From Chitinilyticum litopenaei DSM 21440 (GTDB lineage: Bacteria > Pseudomonadota > Gammaproteobacteria > Burkholderiales > Chitinibacteraceae): 64,000 nucleotides of DNA. Positions within the stretch are counted from its first letter, which is position 1. Each line of letters opens with the position of its first letter. Location of the stretch: positions 1 through 64,000 of the forward strand of contig NZ_ATZJ01000015.1 in NCBI RefSeq assembly GCF_000428145.1, read 5' to 3'. Below the pieces are notes generated by a model. The model worked only from the letters and a program-made list of their open reading frames with translations, was not told the origin of the DNA and did no database searches. A program made the translations under genes and the position numbers. This document shows, piece by piece, positions 16,736 to 24,727 of the stretch.

Positions 16736-17488
16736 TTAGCGCCCGCCACCCTTGCCGCCGCCATTTCCTCCGGAGTTCCCGCCGGAGTTGCCACCAGAGT
16801 TTCCTCCGGAATTGCCACCGGAGTTTCCGCCGCCCTTGCCGTCACCCTTGCCTTCGCCATTCCCGCCGGCATTGCCATCGGCGTTGCCGCCCTTGCTGCT
16901 GGCGGTGCTTTTGCCCTGGCTCTTGCCGTCGCTGCTGGCGGTGGCAGATTTGCTGGACGGGCTGTCCTTGCTGGCAGCGATGCCTTTCAGATGACCCTGA
17001 CCCTTGAGCTGGCCGACCGTGGTTCCCAGTGTGGCGGCGATCGTTCCCCAGCCCATGCCTTCGGCGCGCATGGACAGCACCCCCTGCATGGTGACGGTGC
17101 CCGCCGTGGTGCTGATGGCCCCGCCATTCAGCGCCGCGCTGATCTGCGCCGGTGTGGGATTGCTGATGCCCTGCTGGGCCAGTGCATGACTGGCCGCCGC
17201 CAGCGCCAGTGATACATTGCCCCAGCCCATGCTCTGGCTGGCCGTCACGGTGCTGCTGCTGCCGGTGGCGCTGTCGGTGAGCGTTGCCGTGCCGCCGGTG
17301 CGCAGCGCGGTGGTCAGGGCCGTGGCGTTCGCGCTCGAGCCCGCCCAGGCGGAATAGGCGCCCACCAGCCTGGACTGGCTGGGCGAGACGGTGCTGGTGC
17401 CGGTGTCGACGCTGGTGTCGGCGGCGTGGACGGCGCTGGTCGATGGCCAGGCGAGCGCCAGCATGGCGGCAAGAATGAGGCGTTTCAT
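16736..17488 (-). CDS. Secreted protein with C-terminal GGNS tandem repeats
   Basis: 250 aa. The signal peptide MKRLILAAMLALAWPSTSA ends near VHAA. The middle (SMGWGNVSLALAAASHALAQ and GMGWGTIAATLG) shows two related GWG-containing segments. The C-terminus is a low-complexity tail of five GGNS units followed by GGNGGGKGGG, encoded by 12-bp repeats. Similar Gly/Asn-rich proteins are seen as uncharacterised exported proteins. Function unknown; repeat number may vary between strains. A start 63 bases upstream would precede the signal peptide. Confidence 0.65.
   Translation of the reverse strand: MKRLILAAMLALAWPSTSAVHAADTSVDTGTSTVSPSQSRLVGAYSAWAGSSANATALTTALRTGGTATLTDSATGSSSTVTASQSMGWGNVSLALAAASHALAQQGISNPTPAQISAALNGGAISTTAGTVTMQGVLSMRAEGMGWGTIAATLGTTVGQLKGQGHLKGIAASKDSPSSKSATASSDGKSQGKSTASSKGGNADGNAGGNGEGKGDGKGGGNSGGNSGGNSGGNSGGNSGGNGGGKGGGR
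16745..16834 (-). repeat. 12-bp coding tandem repeats (GGNS units)
   Basis: Degenerate 12-bp units encode GGNS five times and then GGNG/GGKG. Wobble positions differ between units, so they are not a fresh slippage product. Confidence 0.8.
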
Positions 17489-17731
17489 GATCTGCTCCCG
17501 GTGGTGTGGACTCCCATCCTTACACCCTAAGCAGCCCTGTTGCCGCGCCACGTCGTGGCAGGATCAGCGGTGCGTTTTACCCGCCAGACGCTCGTCCTGA
17601 GCGGGTCTTGATAAAGTGGGTCTTTTGGCCGGCAGCAAGCACCGGGCAAAGCCCGGCGCACATCACGTCCTGCAAGACCAGAAACGTATTTTTGCGTTCA
17701 TGCTTTTTCGGGGCCGCCGGAAAAAACGGGT

Positions 17732-17904
17732 CCTGATTAGAAACCCTTCTCAGCAAACCACAAAAACCTATTGAACCACAGAGACACAGAGGGCACAGAG
17801 GAAGCAAAACCCTGAGAATTGCCTGGACGTGCTCCGGTTTTTCTCTGTGTTCTCTGTGTCTCTGTGGTTGATTTGGGTTTTGCTGAGAAGTCTTGCTAAT
17901 CAGG
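17732..17904. mobile_element. MITE-like element, copy A (ACACAGAG type)
   Basis: 173 bp. It begins CCTGATTAG and ends CTAATCAGG, with extended imperfect inverted termini (CTTCTCAGCAAA on each side). It is flanked by the 8-bp direct repeat AAACGGGT (17724-17731 and 17905-17912), the expected target duplication. The interior is a second inverted repeat, AACCACAGAGACACAGAGG against CTCTGTGTCTCTGTGGTT, a motif known from many bacterial genomes. No coding capacity. It lies between the Gly-rich gene and the GNAT gene; the rest of 17489-17936 holds nothing I can name. Confidence 0.8.
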
Positions 17905-17936
17905 AAACGGGTTACAGGCTGCTTTCCAGCGGCCTG

Positions 17937-18395
17937 CTAAACGCCGGGTGGCGCCAGCCGCATTTCGATGTGCGGTATGCCGTCCTCATCATATTCCTCG
18001 CCGTCGCGCACAAAGCCCTGGCGCTCGTAAAAACGCTGCAGGCGCGACTGCGCGCCGATGCGGTTGCCCTGTCCCGGGTAAAGCCGCGCGGATTGCGCCA
18101 GCCCCTCCTGCACCAGCGCATCGGCCAGTCCCTGCCCGCGCAGCGGCGCGGCGAGCACGATGCGCCCGAGCGAGGGCTCCGCATACTTCACGCCGGGGGC
18201 AAGCAGGCGCAGGCCGGCCTGTACGCGCCCATCGGCAGCCAGCCCGACCAGATGCCAGCCCTCCTCGTCAAAGACATCCATATCGGAAAACACGCAGGTC
18301 TGCTCGACCACGAAGATGTCGCTGCGCAGGCGCAGGTAGTCGAACAGGATGCGGGGCGGGATGGTGTCCAGCGTGTGCCAGTGCCAGCTGAGCAT
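17937..18395 (-). CDS. GNAT N-acetyltransferase, ElaA-like
   Basis: 152 aa. LRLRSDIFVVEQTCVFSDMDVFD is the ElaA-family N-terminus, followed by AGLRLLAPG and the acetyl-CoA loop VLAAPLRGQGLADAL. FYERQGFVRDGEEYDEDGIPHIEM closes the fold. Substrate unknown. It lies downstream of argH on the same strand but is separated from it by a hairpin and a D49 element, so it is probably transcribed independently. Confidence 0.88.
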   Translation of the reverse strand: MLSWHWHTLDTIPPRILFDYLRLRSDIFVVEQTCVFSDMDVFDEEGWHLVGLAADGRVQAGLRLLAPGVKYAEPSLGRIVLAAPLRGQGLADALVQEGLAQSARLYPGQGNRIGAQSRLQRFYERQGFVRDGEEYDEDGIPHIEMRLAPPGV

Positions 18396-18415
18396 GAGGC
18401 TTCCTTGAAATGCAA

Positions 18416-18435
18416 CAGACCCCTTGCGGGGTCTG
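18416..18435. terminator. Hairpin downstream of argH
   Basis: 8-bp perfect stem CAGACCCC / GGGGTCTG with loop TTGC; no clear T-tract. A plausible terminator for argH or a leader hairpin for the GNAT gene. Confidence 0.5.
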
Positions 18436-18439
18436 CCTT

Positions 18440-18488
18440 GGGTATATGGCTACAGCCATTTGGATGATTGGGCTATGGGCGCATACCC
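18440..18488. repeat. D49 dyad element, copy 5 (intergenic)
   Basis: Strong copy: GGGTAT...ATACCC, inner arms CTACAGCC and GGCTATGG. It ends 4 bases before the argH stop codon. Confidence 0.8.
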
Positions 18489-18492
18489 TGGC

Positions 18493-19881
18493 TTAATTGC
18501 CCAGCCGCTCGCGCCACTTGGCCACCTGCACCAGCACCTGGAAGGGCGCGGTGCCGCCGACGTGGTCGCGGGCGTTCAGCGAGCCGTCGAAGGTGAGGAT
18601 GTTGAAGATGTCATCGGCAATCAGCGCCGAGAAGCTTTGCAGCTCGATCAGCGACAGCTCGGACAGATCCTTCTTCTTCTGCTCGGCGTAGCGCACGGCC
18701 AGCGCAACGGCCTCGTGTGCGTCACGGAAGGGCAGGCCCTTCTTCACCAGATAGTCGGCCAGATCGGTCGCGGTGGCGAAGCCCTGGCGCACGGCGCGCT
18801 CCATTGCTTCGGGTTTCACCGTAATGCCGCGCATCATGTCGGCGTAGATGCGCAGGGTGTCGGTCAGCGTGTCGACGGTATCGAACAGCGGTTCCTTGTC
18901 TTCCTGGTTGTCCTTGTTGTACGCCAGCGGCTGGCCCTTCATCAGCGTCAAGAGCGAGACCAGATTGCCGTTGACGCGGCCGGTCTTGCCGCGCACCAGT
19001 TCCGGCACGTCCGGGTTCTTTTTCTGCGGCATGATCGAGCTGCCGGTGCAGAAGCGGTCGGCGATGTCGATGAAACCGAAGCGCGGGCTCATCCACAGGA
19101 TCAGTTCTTCGGACAGGCGCGACAGGTGCGTCATCACCAGCGCGGCGGCGGCGCTGAATTCGATGGCGAAATCGCGGTCGGACACGGCATCCAGCGAGTT
19201 CTCGCACACACCGTCAAAGCCCAGCAGTTGCGCGGTATACAGGCGGTCGATCGGGTAGGTGGTGCCGGCAAGTGCTGCCGCACCCAGCGGCAGGCGGTTG
19301 ATGCGCTTGCGCGCATCGATGAAGCGCTCGGCGTCGCGGCCCAGCATTTCCACATAGGCCAGCATGTGGTGACCAAAGGTCACCGGCTGCGCCACCTGCA
19401 GGTGGGTGAAGCCCGGCATCACCACCGAAGCATTTTTCTCGGCCAGATCGACGAGGCTCAGCTGCACGTCGCGGATCAGCTTGATCGTGGTGTCGGTGGC
19501 GCCGCGCAGGTAGAGGCGGATGTCGGTGGCGACCTGGTCATTGCGGCTGCGGCCGGTATGCAGGCGTTTCCCCGCATCGCCGACGCGCTCGGTCAGGCGC
19601 TTTTCGATGTTCATGTGCACGTCTTCGAGGTCGAGGCTCCACTCGAAGGTGCCGGCGTTGATTTCGCGCAGGATGTCGGCCATGCCGGTCTGGATGGCCT
19701 GCAGGTCTTCCAGGCTCAGGACGCCGACCTTGTTGAGCATCTGCGCGTGCGCGAGCGAGCCCTGGATGTCCACCTCGGCCATGCGCTTGTCGAAAGTCAC
19801 GGAAGCGGTGTAACGCTTGACGAGCTCAGAAACGGGTTCGTTGAAACGACCAGACCAAGTCTTGCTGCCAGTGTCCTGCAT
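18493..19881 (-). CDS. argH: Argininosuccinate lyase
   Basis: 462 aa cytosolic homotetramer that cleaves argininosuccinate to arginine and fumarate, the last step of arginine synthesis. The fumarase/aspartase signature GSSIMPQKKNPD is present near residue 285, together with GRSRNDQVATDIRLYLR and the N-terminal KTWSGRFNEPVSEL. Length and ends match the family. No other arg gene is in the window. Confidence 0.97.
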   Translation of the reverse strand: MQDTGSKTWSGRFNEPVSELVKRYTASVTFDKRMAEVDIQGSLAHAQMLNKVGVLSLEDLQAIQTGMADILREINAGTFEWSLDLEDVHMNIEKRLTERVGDAGKRLHTGRSRNDQVATDIRLYLRGATDTTIKLIRDVQLSLVDLAEKNASVVMPGFTHLQVAQPVTFGHHMLAYVEMLGRDAERFIDARKRINRLPLGAAALAGTTYPIDRLYTAQLLGFDGVCENSLDAVSDRDFAIEFSAAAALVMTHLSRLSEELILWMSPRFGFIDIADRFCTGSSIMPQKKNPDVPELVRGKTGRVNGNLVSLLTLMKGQPLAYNKDNQEDKEPLFDTVDTLTDTLRIYADMMRGITVKPEAMERAVRQGFATATDLADYLVKKGLPFRDAHEAVALAVRYAEQKKKDLSELSLIELQSFSALIADDIFNILTFDGSLNARDHVGGTAPFQVLVQVAKWRERLGN

Positions 19882-19925
19882 GGGGGAAATCCTGAATGGG
19901 CAAAATGATTACGATTATACGGGCC

Positions 19926-20234
19926 TCAGCCGGCTGCTGCACAGCCGTCGCCGCCGGCTTGCCAGGCGAGCGCGGGGTCGGGCGCGCGGCGCATCAGTTG
20001 CAGGTGGTCTTCGAGGACGCGCTTGAGCCGTTGCAGCTGTTCGTCGTCGGCGGCGCTGAGCCGGAATTGCAGGGTGCTGGCGTCGGCGAGCAAGCGGCAT
20101 TCGCCAAAGGCAAAGCGGGCGAGGCCCTGGTGTTCGTCGAAGTCGACCGGGATCTTGCGGGCGAAGTGCTTGCAGAGTTTGAAGAGGTATTGCTTGGCAA
20201 GCTCTGTGGTGATTTGGGTTTGGCTGTGTACCAT
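19926..20234 (-). CDS. DUF2218 domain-containing protein
   Basis: 102 aa. QITTELAKQYLFKLCKHFARKIPVDF and FGECRLLADASTLQFRLSAADDEQLQRLK fit DUF2218, small proteins often found near siderophore or iron genes, which agrees with the uptake locus that follows; function unproven. The ATG at 20234 was chosen; the longer frame would run into a dispersed repeat. A weak D49-like arrangement overlaps its 5' end (20185-20233). Confidence 0.8.
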   Translation of the reverse strand: MVHSQTQITTELAKQYLFKLCKHFARKIPVDFDEHQGLARFAFGECRLLADASTLQFRLSAADDEQLQRLKRVLEDHLQLMRRAPDPALAWQAGGDGCAAAG

Positions 20235-20283
20235 GGCATGTATCCTTGGGTGGTGGTTTTTGATCATTTGTGCGAATCGAGTT

Positions 20284-20532
20284 TTAAGCGCCTTGCGGCG
20301 CGGTGTGTTGATGCCGGGTGTGCCCGGCGGCACGTCAGGGGGCTTGTCTTGCCAAGCCCCCCGACACCCCCAAGGCGCGCCCGCTCCGTCGCCCCGCTGC
20401 GCGGGGTGCCCTGCGATGCTCGTCTGCGGCAGCGACGGGGGGCAACTCGGGCTTCGCCCTCAGACACTCCCCCCGTCGAAACCCTGCCGCAGACTGCGCT
20501 ACTCGGCGACTGCGAGGGCATTGGCGTCCTAA
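20284..20532 (+). repeat. ~250-bp dispersed repeat, copy R1 (forward)
   Basis: Begins with the palindromic GCGCCTTGCGGCGC, continues with CACGTCAGGGGGCTTG and AAGGCGCGCCCGCTCCG, and ends CTGCGAGGGCATTGGCGTCC then TAA. It matches copy R2 in inverted orientation 170 bases away, and R3/R4 beyond the ABC operon. The short reading frames inside it are repeat artefacts. Confidence 0.8.
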
Positions 20533-20632
20533 TTGCAAGTCGCGGTTTGGCAACCGTTAGGTAGAGCAAACCTTTGTTAGTACGGGAGCACCCTGAAAGC
20601 CGCTGAGAAGCACGGCAAGCAACAGCAAGAGT

Positions 20633-20681
20633 GGGTATACAGCTACAGTCATCTAAATCATTAGGCCTTGGGCTTATCGCT
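20633..20681. repeat. D49 dyad element, copy 6 (between R1 and R2)
   Basis: GGGTAT with inner arms CTACAGTC and GGCCTTGG; the right arm is degenerate (ATCGCT). A second GGGTAT follows 53 bases after the first, as in the copies at 24305 and 50410. Confidence 0.6.
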
Positions 20682-20704
20682 ACATGGGTATATTGTGCTG
20701 CTGC

Positions 20705-20946
20705 TTAGGACGCGATGCCCTCGCAGCAGCCGAGAAGCGCAGCGGTCAACAGGGTTTCGTGGGTGAGATGTTTGAGCCCGCAGGGCGAGTTTCGAACCCG
20801 CGCTGTTGACCGTGAGCATCGCAGGGAACCCCGAAGGGGCTGCGGAGCGGGCGCGCCTTGGGGGTGTCGGGGGGCTTGGCAAGACAAGCCCCCTGACGTG
20901 CCGCCGGGCACACCCGGCATCAAAACTCTGCGCCGCAGGCGCTAAA
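20705..20946 (-). repeat. ~250-bp dispersed repeat, copy R2 (reverse)
   Basis: Starts TTAGGACGCGATGCCC and ends CGCCGCAGGCGCTAA, the reverse complement of R1's layout, with a different central segment. It ends 20 bases before the ABC ATPase stop codon. Confidence 0.8.
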
Positions 20947-20965
20947 AAAATCTGCCCCAAGGCCA

Positions 20966-21745
20966 TCAAACTTCATCCGGCCGGATCAGCCGGTCGAGGA
21001 TGAACACCGGCTGCCCCTGCGAGCAGGTCTCGATGCGCGCGGCGACGCCGTAGACCTGCGCCAGCAGCGCCGGGTCCAGCACCGTTTGCGGTGCGCCGTC
21101 GGCCACACACGCGCCGCGATGCAGCACGATCACCCGCTCGCAGCTGCGCAAGGCCAGGTTGATGTCGTGCAGGGCGAGCACGGCAATCGCGCCGCGCCGG
21201 GCCACGTCGGCGCGGATCGCCTCGATCATCGCCAGCTGCCAGTGCAGGTCCAGCGCACTGTTGGGCTCATCCAGCAACAACAGCTCCGGTTCGCTCGCCA
21301 GCAATTGCGCCAGCGCCACCAGCTGGCGCTGGCCGCCGGATAGCGTGGCCAGTGCGCGCAAGGCCAGGCCGGCCAGCCGCAGCTCGCCCAGCACGCGCTC
21401 GATTCGTTGCTCGGCCTCGTCGCGCGCCAGCCCCAGCGTCAGCAGACCGCCCAGCAGCAACTCATACACCGTCAGCCCCACCGCCTGCGGCAGCGTCTGC
21501 GGCAGCAGGCCGACGCGCCGGCTGCGTTCGGCGGCGGGCTGCGTCTCCAGTGCCTGCCCGTGCAGCCGTATGCTGCCGCGAGCGGGCAGGAGCCCGGCCA
21601 GCGCGTGGATCAGCGTCGACTTGCCGGCGCCGTTCGGGCCGATCAGCGCGGTCATGCTGCCCGGCGGCAGTGGCGGCAGGCTCAGCCCGGCGATGATGTG
21701 CGCCTTGCCGCGCGCGACGCGGACGTCGTTCAGCATCAGGCTCAT
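20966..21745 (-). CDS. ABC transporter ATPase for iron-siderophore/heme uptake
   Basis: 259 aa FecE/HmuV-type ATPase. Walker A GPNGAGKST (residues 36-44), signature LSGGQRQ, Walker B LLLLDEPNS and switch ALHDINLALR are intact. The real start is the ATG at 21745 overlapping the permease stop (ATGA); the longer open frame upstream is only the shadow of the permease and binding-protein genes. Last gene of the binding protein-permease-ATPase operon. Confidence 0.93.
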   Translation of the reverse strand: MSLMLNDVRVARGKAHIIAGLSLPPLPPGSMTALIGPNGAGKSTLIHALAGLLPARGSIRLHGQALETQPAAERSRRVGLLPQTLPQAVGLTVYELLLGGLLTLGLARDEAEQRIERVLGELRLAGLALRALATLSGGQRQLVALAQLLASEPELLLLDEPNSALDLHWQLAMIEAIRADVARRGAIAVLALHDINLALRSCERVIVLHRGACVADGAPQTVLDPALLAQVYGVAARIETCSQGQPVFILDRLIRPDEV

Positions 21746-22791
21746 GAGGCGCTCCTGCGGGTGAGGATGAGGGTAATCAGCACCGGCACGCCGACCAGCG
21801 CGGTGACGATGCCGATGGGAACGATCAGCCCGGGAATGATGCTCTTGCTCGCCAGCGAGGCCAGCGACAGCATCAGCGCGCCGCACAGCACGCTCGCCGG
21901 CAGGAAGAAGCGGTGCTGCTCGCCGACGAGCAGTCGCGCGATATGCGGGCCGACTAGGCCGACGAAGCCGATGGTGCCGACAAAGGCCAGCGCCACGGCG
22001 GTCAAGAGGCTCACCTCGACCAGCACCTGCGCATTGAGCCTGGCCACGCGGATTCCCAGCGCCTCGGCCTGCGCCGCGCCGCCGCGCAGCAGCGTCAGCG
22101 CCCAGGCGCGGCGCATCGCCATGATGAAACACAGCAGCAGTACGCCGGCGACCAGCGCGACGTGCGTCAGCGTCGCGCGGCCCAGATTGCCCATGGACCA
22201 GAACACGATCTGCTCGAGCGCGTTCGCGTCGGCCAGGAATTGCAGCAGCCAGACCAGCGCCTCCAGCGCGAACAGCAGTGCAATGCCGAACAGCACCAGC
22301 GTGTCGCTGCCGCCGCCGTGCGCGCGGCCCAGCAGCAATACCAGCGCGGTCACGGCCACCGCGCAGACGAAGGCGCCGAGTGGCAGCAGGATGTCGTGCG
22401 GGATCGGCGGCAGGTGGTGGGCGAACACGATGACCAGCGCCGCACCCAGCGTGGAGGCCGCGGCGATGCCCAGCGTGAACGGGCTGGCCAGCGGATTGTT
22501 CAGCACCGTCTGCAACTGCGCGCCGGCGAGCCCCAGCGCGCCGCCGACCGCCAGCGCCATCAGTGCATACGGCAGGCGCACGTCGAACAGGATGACGCGC
22601 ATTCCGGCGTCGAGCGCGCTCGGCGCCACGAGGCCGGCGAACACCTCGCGCAGCGGGTAGTTCGCGCTGCCGGTCGCCAGGTCGGCGGCAAAGCTCGTCA
22701 GCAGCGCGAGCATCAGCGCCGCCAGCAGAATCAGTCGCCAGCGGTTGTGGCGGCGGTATTGCGCGGCCAGCGACAACGCCGCGCCCGTCAT
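21742..22791 (-). CDS. FecCD-family ABC permease for iron complexes
   Basis: 349 aa polytopic protein of the FecCD family. LPYALMALAVGGALGLAGAQLQ, NPLASPFTLGIAAASTLGAAL and FVGLVGPHIARLLVG are family landmarks, the last being the segment that contacts the ATPase. About nine to ten membrane helices. It overlaps its neighbours by 4 bases on both sides, so all three proteins are translationally coupled. The start (ATGACGGGC at 22791) is set by the overlap with the binding protein. Confidence 0.93.
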   Translation of the reverse strand: MTGAALSLAAQYRRHNRWRLILLAALMLALLTSFAADLATGSANYPLREVFAGLVAPSALDAGMRVILFDVRLPYALMALAVGGALGLAGAQLQTVLNNPLASPFTLGIAAASTLGAALVIVFAHHLPPIPHDILLPLGAFVCAVAVTALVLLLGRAHGGGSDTLVLFGIALLFALEALVWLLQFLADANALEQIVFWSMGNLGRATLTHVALVAGVLLLCFIMAMRRAWALTLLRGGAAQAEALGIRVARLNAQVLVEVSLLTAVALAFVGTIGFVGLVGPHIARLLVGEQHRFFLPASVLCGALMLSLASLASKSIIPGLIVPIGIVTALVGVPVLITLILTRRSAS

Positions 22792-23897
22792 TGCGCCTGC
22801 GTCCAGTAAGTGCCCGCCAGCGGGACGGGCTGGAAGCGCTGGTAAAAGCGCGCCAGCGTCGCCTGCGGGTCGAGCTGACGGAAGCGCTCCGGGTAGAGCC
22901 ACTTGGCGACGGCCTGCACGGCGACGACATTGGCCGCGCTGTAATTGAACTGGTGCGACAGCGCGAACGCGCGGCCTTGCTGCACCGCCCGCAGCTGGGC
23001 GATGCCGGTGCGCTTGAGCGCATGCTGGAACGACGCCTGCGCGGTGGCCGCGTCGATTCCGGCGCCCAGCGCGATGCGCGGGCTGTTGGCCTGGCGCGCG
23101 GTGAGCGGATTGCCGATTCCGGTGGCGATATAGACCTCGGGCTGCGTTTGCAGCAGGAACTCGATGCTGACCGTGCCGTGGCTGCCCGGAACGATGGCCC
23201 TGGCGATATTGTCGCCGGCGGCGGCGTCGATGAAGCGGCCGAGCATGGCGTGGGTGATGGTTTCGCAGCAGCTGTTGCCCAGGCCAACGCGGCTTTCCAG
23301 AAACACGCGGGTCTTTTGCCTGACGCCCGCGAGCCCTTGCGCAACCTTGGCCATTTCTTCGCGATAGAAGGCAAGGTATTCGTCTGCGGCCTTCTGTTTG
23401 CCTAGGGCCTGGCCCAATACCTTGATGCTCGCCTCGGTGTTGCGGATCGGGTCCTGCGTGAAGTCGACGTAGATCACGGTGATGCCGGCCTTTTCCAGCC
23501 GCGCCAGCGTCGCCTTGTCGTTCACGTCCGGGCCGTGGCCGCGCAGGCTGAAGATGGCCAGATCGGGCTTGAGCGAAATGGCTTCCTCGGCGCTGAAGCT
23601 CTCGCTGCTCTTGCCAAGCCGGGCGACGCGGTCGAGATTCGGGTAGGCCTTGCGGTATTGCGCGTAAGAGCCCGGGTCGAGCTGCTCGAAATCGCCGAGC
23701 ATGCCGACGACGCGCTTGCCCGGCAGCTCGCGGTCGAGAATCGCCAGGCTGGCAAGCATGCGGCCCTCGCCAATGATGATGCGCTCGACGCGAGCCGGAA
23801 TCGCGACCTGGCGGCCGGCGAGGTCGGTGAGCGTGGCGGCCAGCGCCGGCGCGGCCGTCAGCAGCGCGGCGATGAAGGGGACTACAAGACGCAGCAT
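22788..23897 (-). CDS. Periplasmic iron-siderophore/heme binding protein
   Basis: 369 aa. Signal peptide MLRLVVPFIAALLTAAPALAA, then TLTDLAGRQVAIPARVERIII, the usual start of a cluster-A helical-backbone binding protein. KPDLAIFSLRG and GITVIYVDFTQDP sit in the first lobe; a long helix and the second lobe follow. The ligand cannot be told from sequence. The start is the ATG ahead of the signal peptide rather than the upstream in-frame ATG at 23981. A D49 element lies within codons for KVLGQALGKQKAADEYLA, with uncommon codons GTA, TTG and CTA. Confidence 0.9.
   Translation of the reverse strand: MLRLVVPFIAALLTAAPALAATLTDLAGRQVAIPARVERIIIGEGRMLASLAILDRELPGKRVVGMLGDFEQLDPGSYAQYRKAYPNLDRVARLGKSSESFSAEEAISLKPDLAIFSLRGHGPDVNDKATLARLEKAGITVIYVDFTQDPIRNTEASIKVLGQALGKQKAADEYLAFYREEMAKVAQGLAGVRQKTRVFLESRVGLGNSCCETITHAMLGRFIDAAAGDNIARAIVPGSHGTVSIEFLLQTQPEVYIATGIGNPLTARQANSPRIALGAGIDAATAQASFQHALKRTGIAQLRAVQQGRAFALSHQFNYSAANVVAVQAVAKWLYPERFRQLDPQATLARFYQRFQPVPLAGTYWTQAQ
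23374..23422. repeat. D49 dyad element, copy 7 (inside binding-protein gene)
   Basis: AGGTAT...ATACCT at exact spacing, inner arms CTGCGGCC and GGGCCTGG, in a segment that looks like ordinary conserved protein. Codons GTA TTG and CTA mark it on the coding strand. Confidence 0.7.
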
Positions 23898-24000
23898 GGC
23901 GTGTCTCCGGATGGCGCGGGCAGAGCCGCGGGGAATGAATGGATATGGGTGGGGCGTGTGCTGTGCATTGGTCATGTGCATCGATCATCCGACGTCGGTT

Positions 24001-24240
24001 TTCAGCGCCTTGCGGCGCGGTGTTTGGGTGCCGGTTCCGCCCGGCGGACGGGATACTTTCTTTGCTTCGCCAAAGAAAGTATCCAAAGAAAGGCGAGCCC
24101 GGTCCGCCGCCCTTCGGGTGCCCTGCGATGCTCGATTTTCCGGGGGCGCGGGACAACTCGGCCCTGCGGGCCTCAGACACGTCCCGCACCTGATCCCGGG
24201 AAACCTGCGCTTCTCGGCGGCTTCAGGGCGGGGCGTACTA
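24001..24240 (+). repeat. ~250-bp dispersed repeat, copy R3 (forward, variant)
   Basis: Shares the R1 start (CAGCGCCTTGCGGCGCGG) and end (CTTCTCGGCG...GTACTAA), but has a different centre with the inverted pair ATACTTTCTTTG / CAAAGAAAGTAT. Most of 23898-24727 consists of R3, R4 and the D49 copy between them. Confidence 0.7.
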
Positions 24241-24304
24241 AATGGCGGTAGTGGCGACTCATGGGGCCGAAAAGCAAAGCACCTTTCGATGGAAGTTTGA
24301 TACG

Positions 24305-24353
24305 GGGTATGCAGTTGCAGCCTTTCACAGGATTTGGTTGTGGCCTTATCACT
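24305..24353. repeat. D49 dyad element, copy 8 (between R3 and R4)
   Basis: GGGTAT, inner arms TTGCAGCC and GGTTGTGG, degenerate right arm ATCACT, second GGGTAT 53 bases after the first. Same placement as copy 6 between R1 and R2. Confidence 0.6.
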
Positions 24354-24376
24354 GCATGGGTATGTCGCCATGCTTG

Positions 24377-24626
24377 TTAGGACGCGATGCCCTCGCAGTC
24401 GCCGAGAAGCGCAGTTGCAGCCAGGGTTTCGGCGTGACGAGTGTTTGAGCCCCGCAGGGGCGAGTTTCGGCGCGCCGCTGGCTGCAACGAGCATCGCAGG
24501 GCACCCGCCGCAGGCGGGCGACGGAGCGGGCGCGCCTTGGGGGTGTCGGGGGGCTTGGCAAGGCAAGCCCCCTGACGTGCTGCCGGGCACCCCCGGCACC
24601 AAAAACACCGCGCCGCAGGCGCTAAA
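24377..24626 (-). repeat. ~250-bp dispersed repeat, copy R4 (reverse)
   Basis: Starts TTAGGACGCGATGCCCTCG and ends CGCCGCAGGCGCTAA like R2, including the shared GCGCGCCTTGGGGGTGTCGG stretch. It lies about 100 bases from the stop codon of the TonB receptor gene. Confidence 0.8.
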
Positions 24627-24727
24627 CATGCTCGCTCGCGGCTCCGAGGCTGCAATCGGTTCAGAAACACAAACACCCGCCGGCCCAAGGAGGCTTGTTT
24701 CGCGCGGGGACACGGCGCGGGCGATGA

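Noticed and set aside
20185..20233. D49-like sequence at the start of the DUF2218 gene
   Set aside because: Right arm is GTACCA rather than ATACCC and the inner right arm is poor.
20284..20946. Short open frames (60-100 codons) inside the R repeats
   Set aside because: They recur only because the DNA repeats, change frame between copies, and show no protein conservation beyond the DNA identity.
20966..24189. Very long minus-strand open frames (802 and 815 codons) covering the ABC operon
   Set aside because: Each is one true gene joined to out-of-frame shadow of its neighbour. The 4-base ATGA overlaps and motifs define three separate genes; no fusion is needed.
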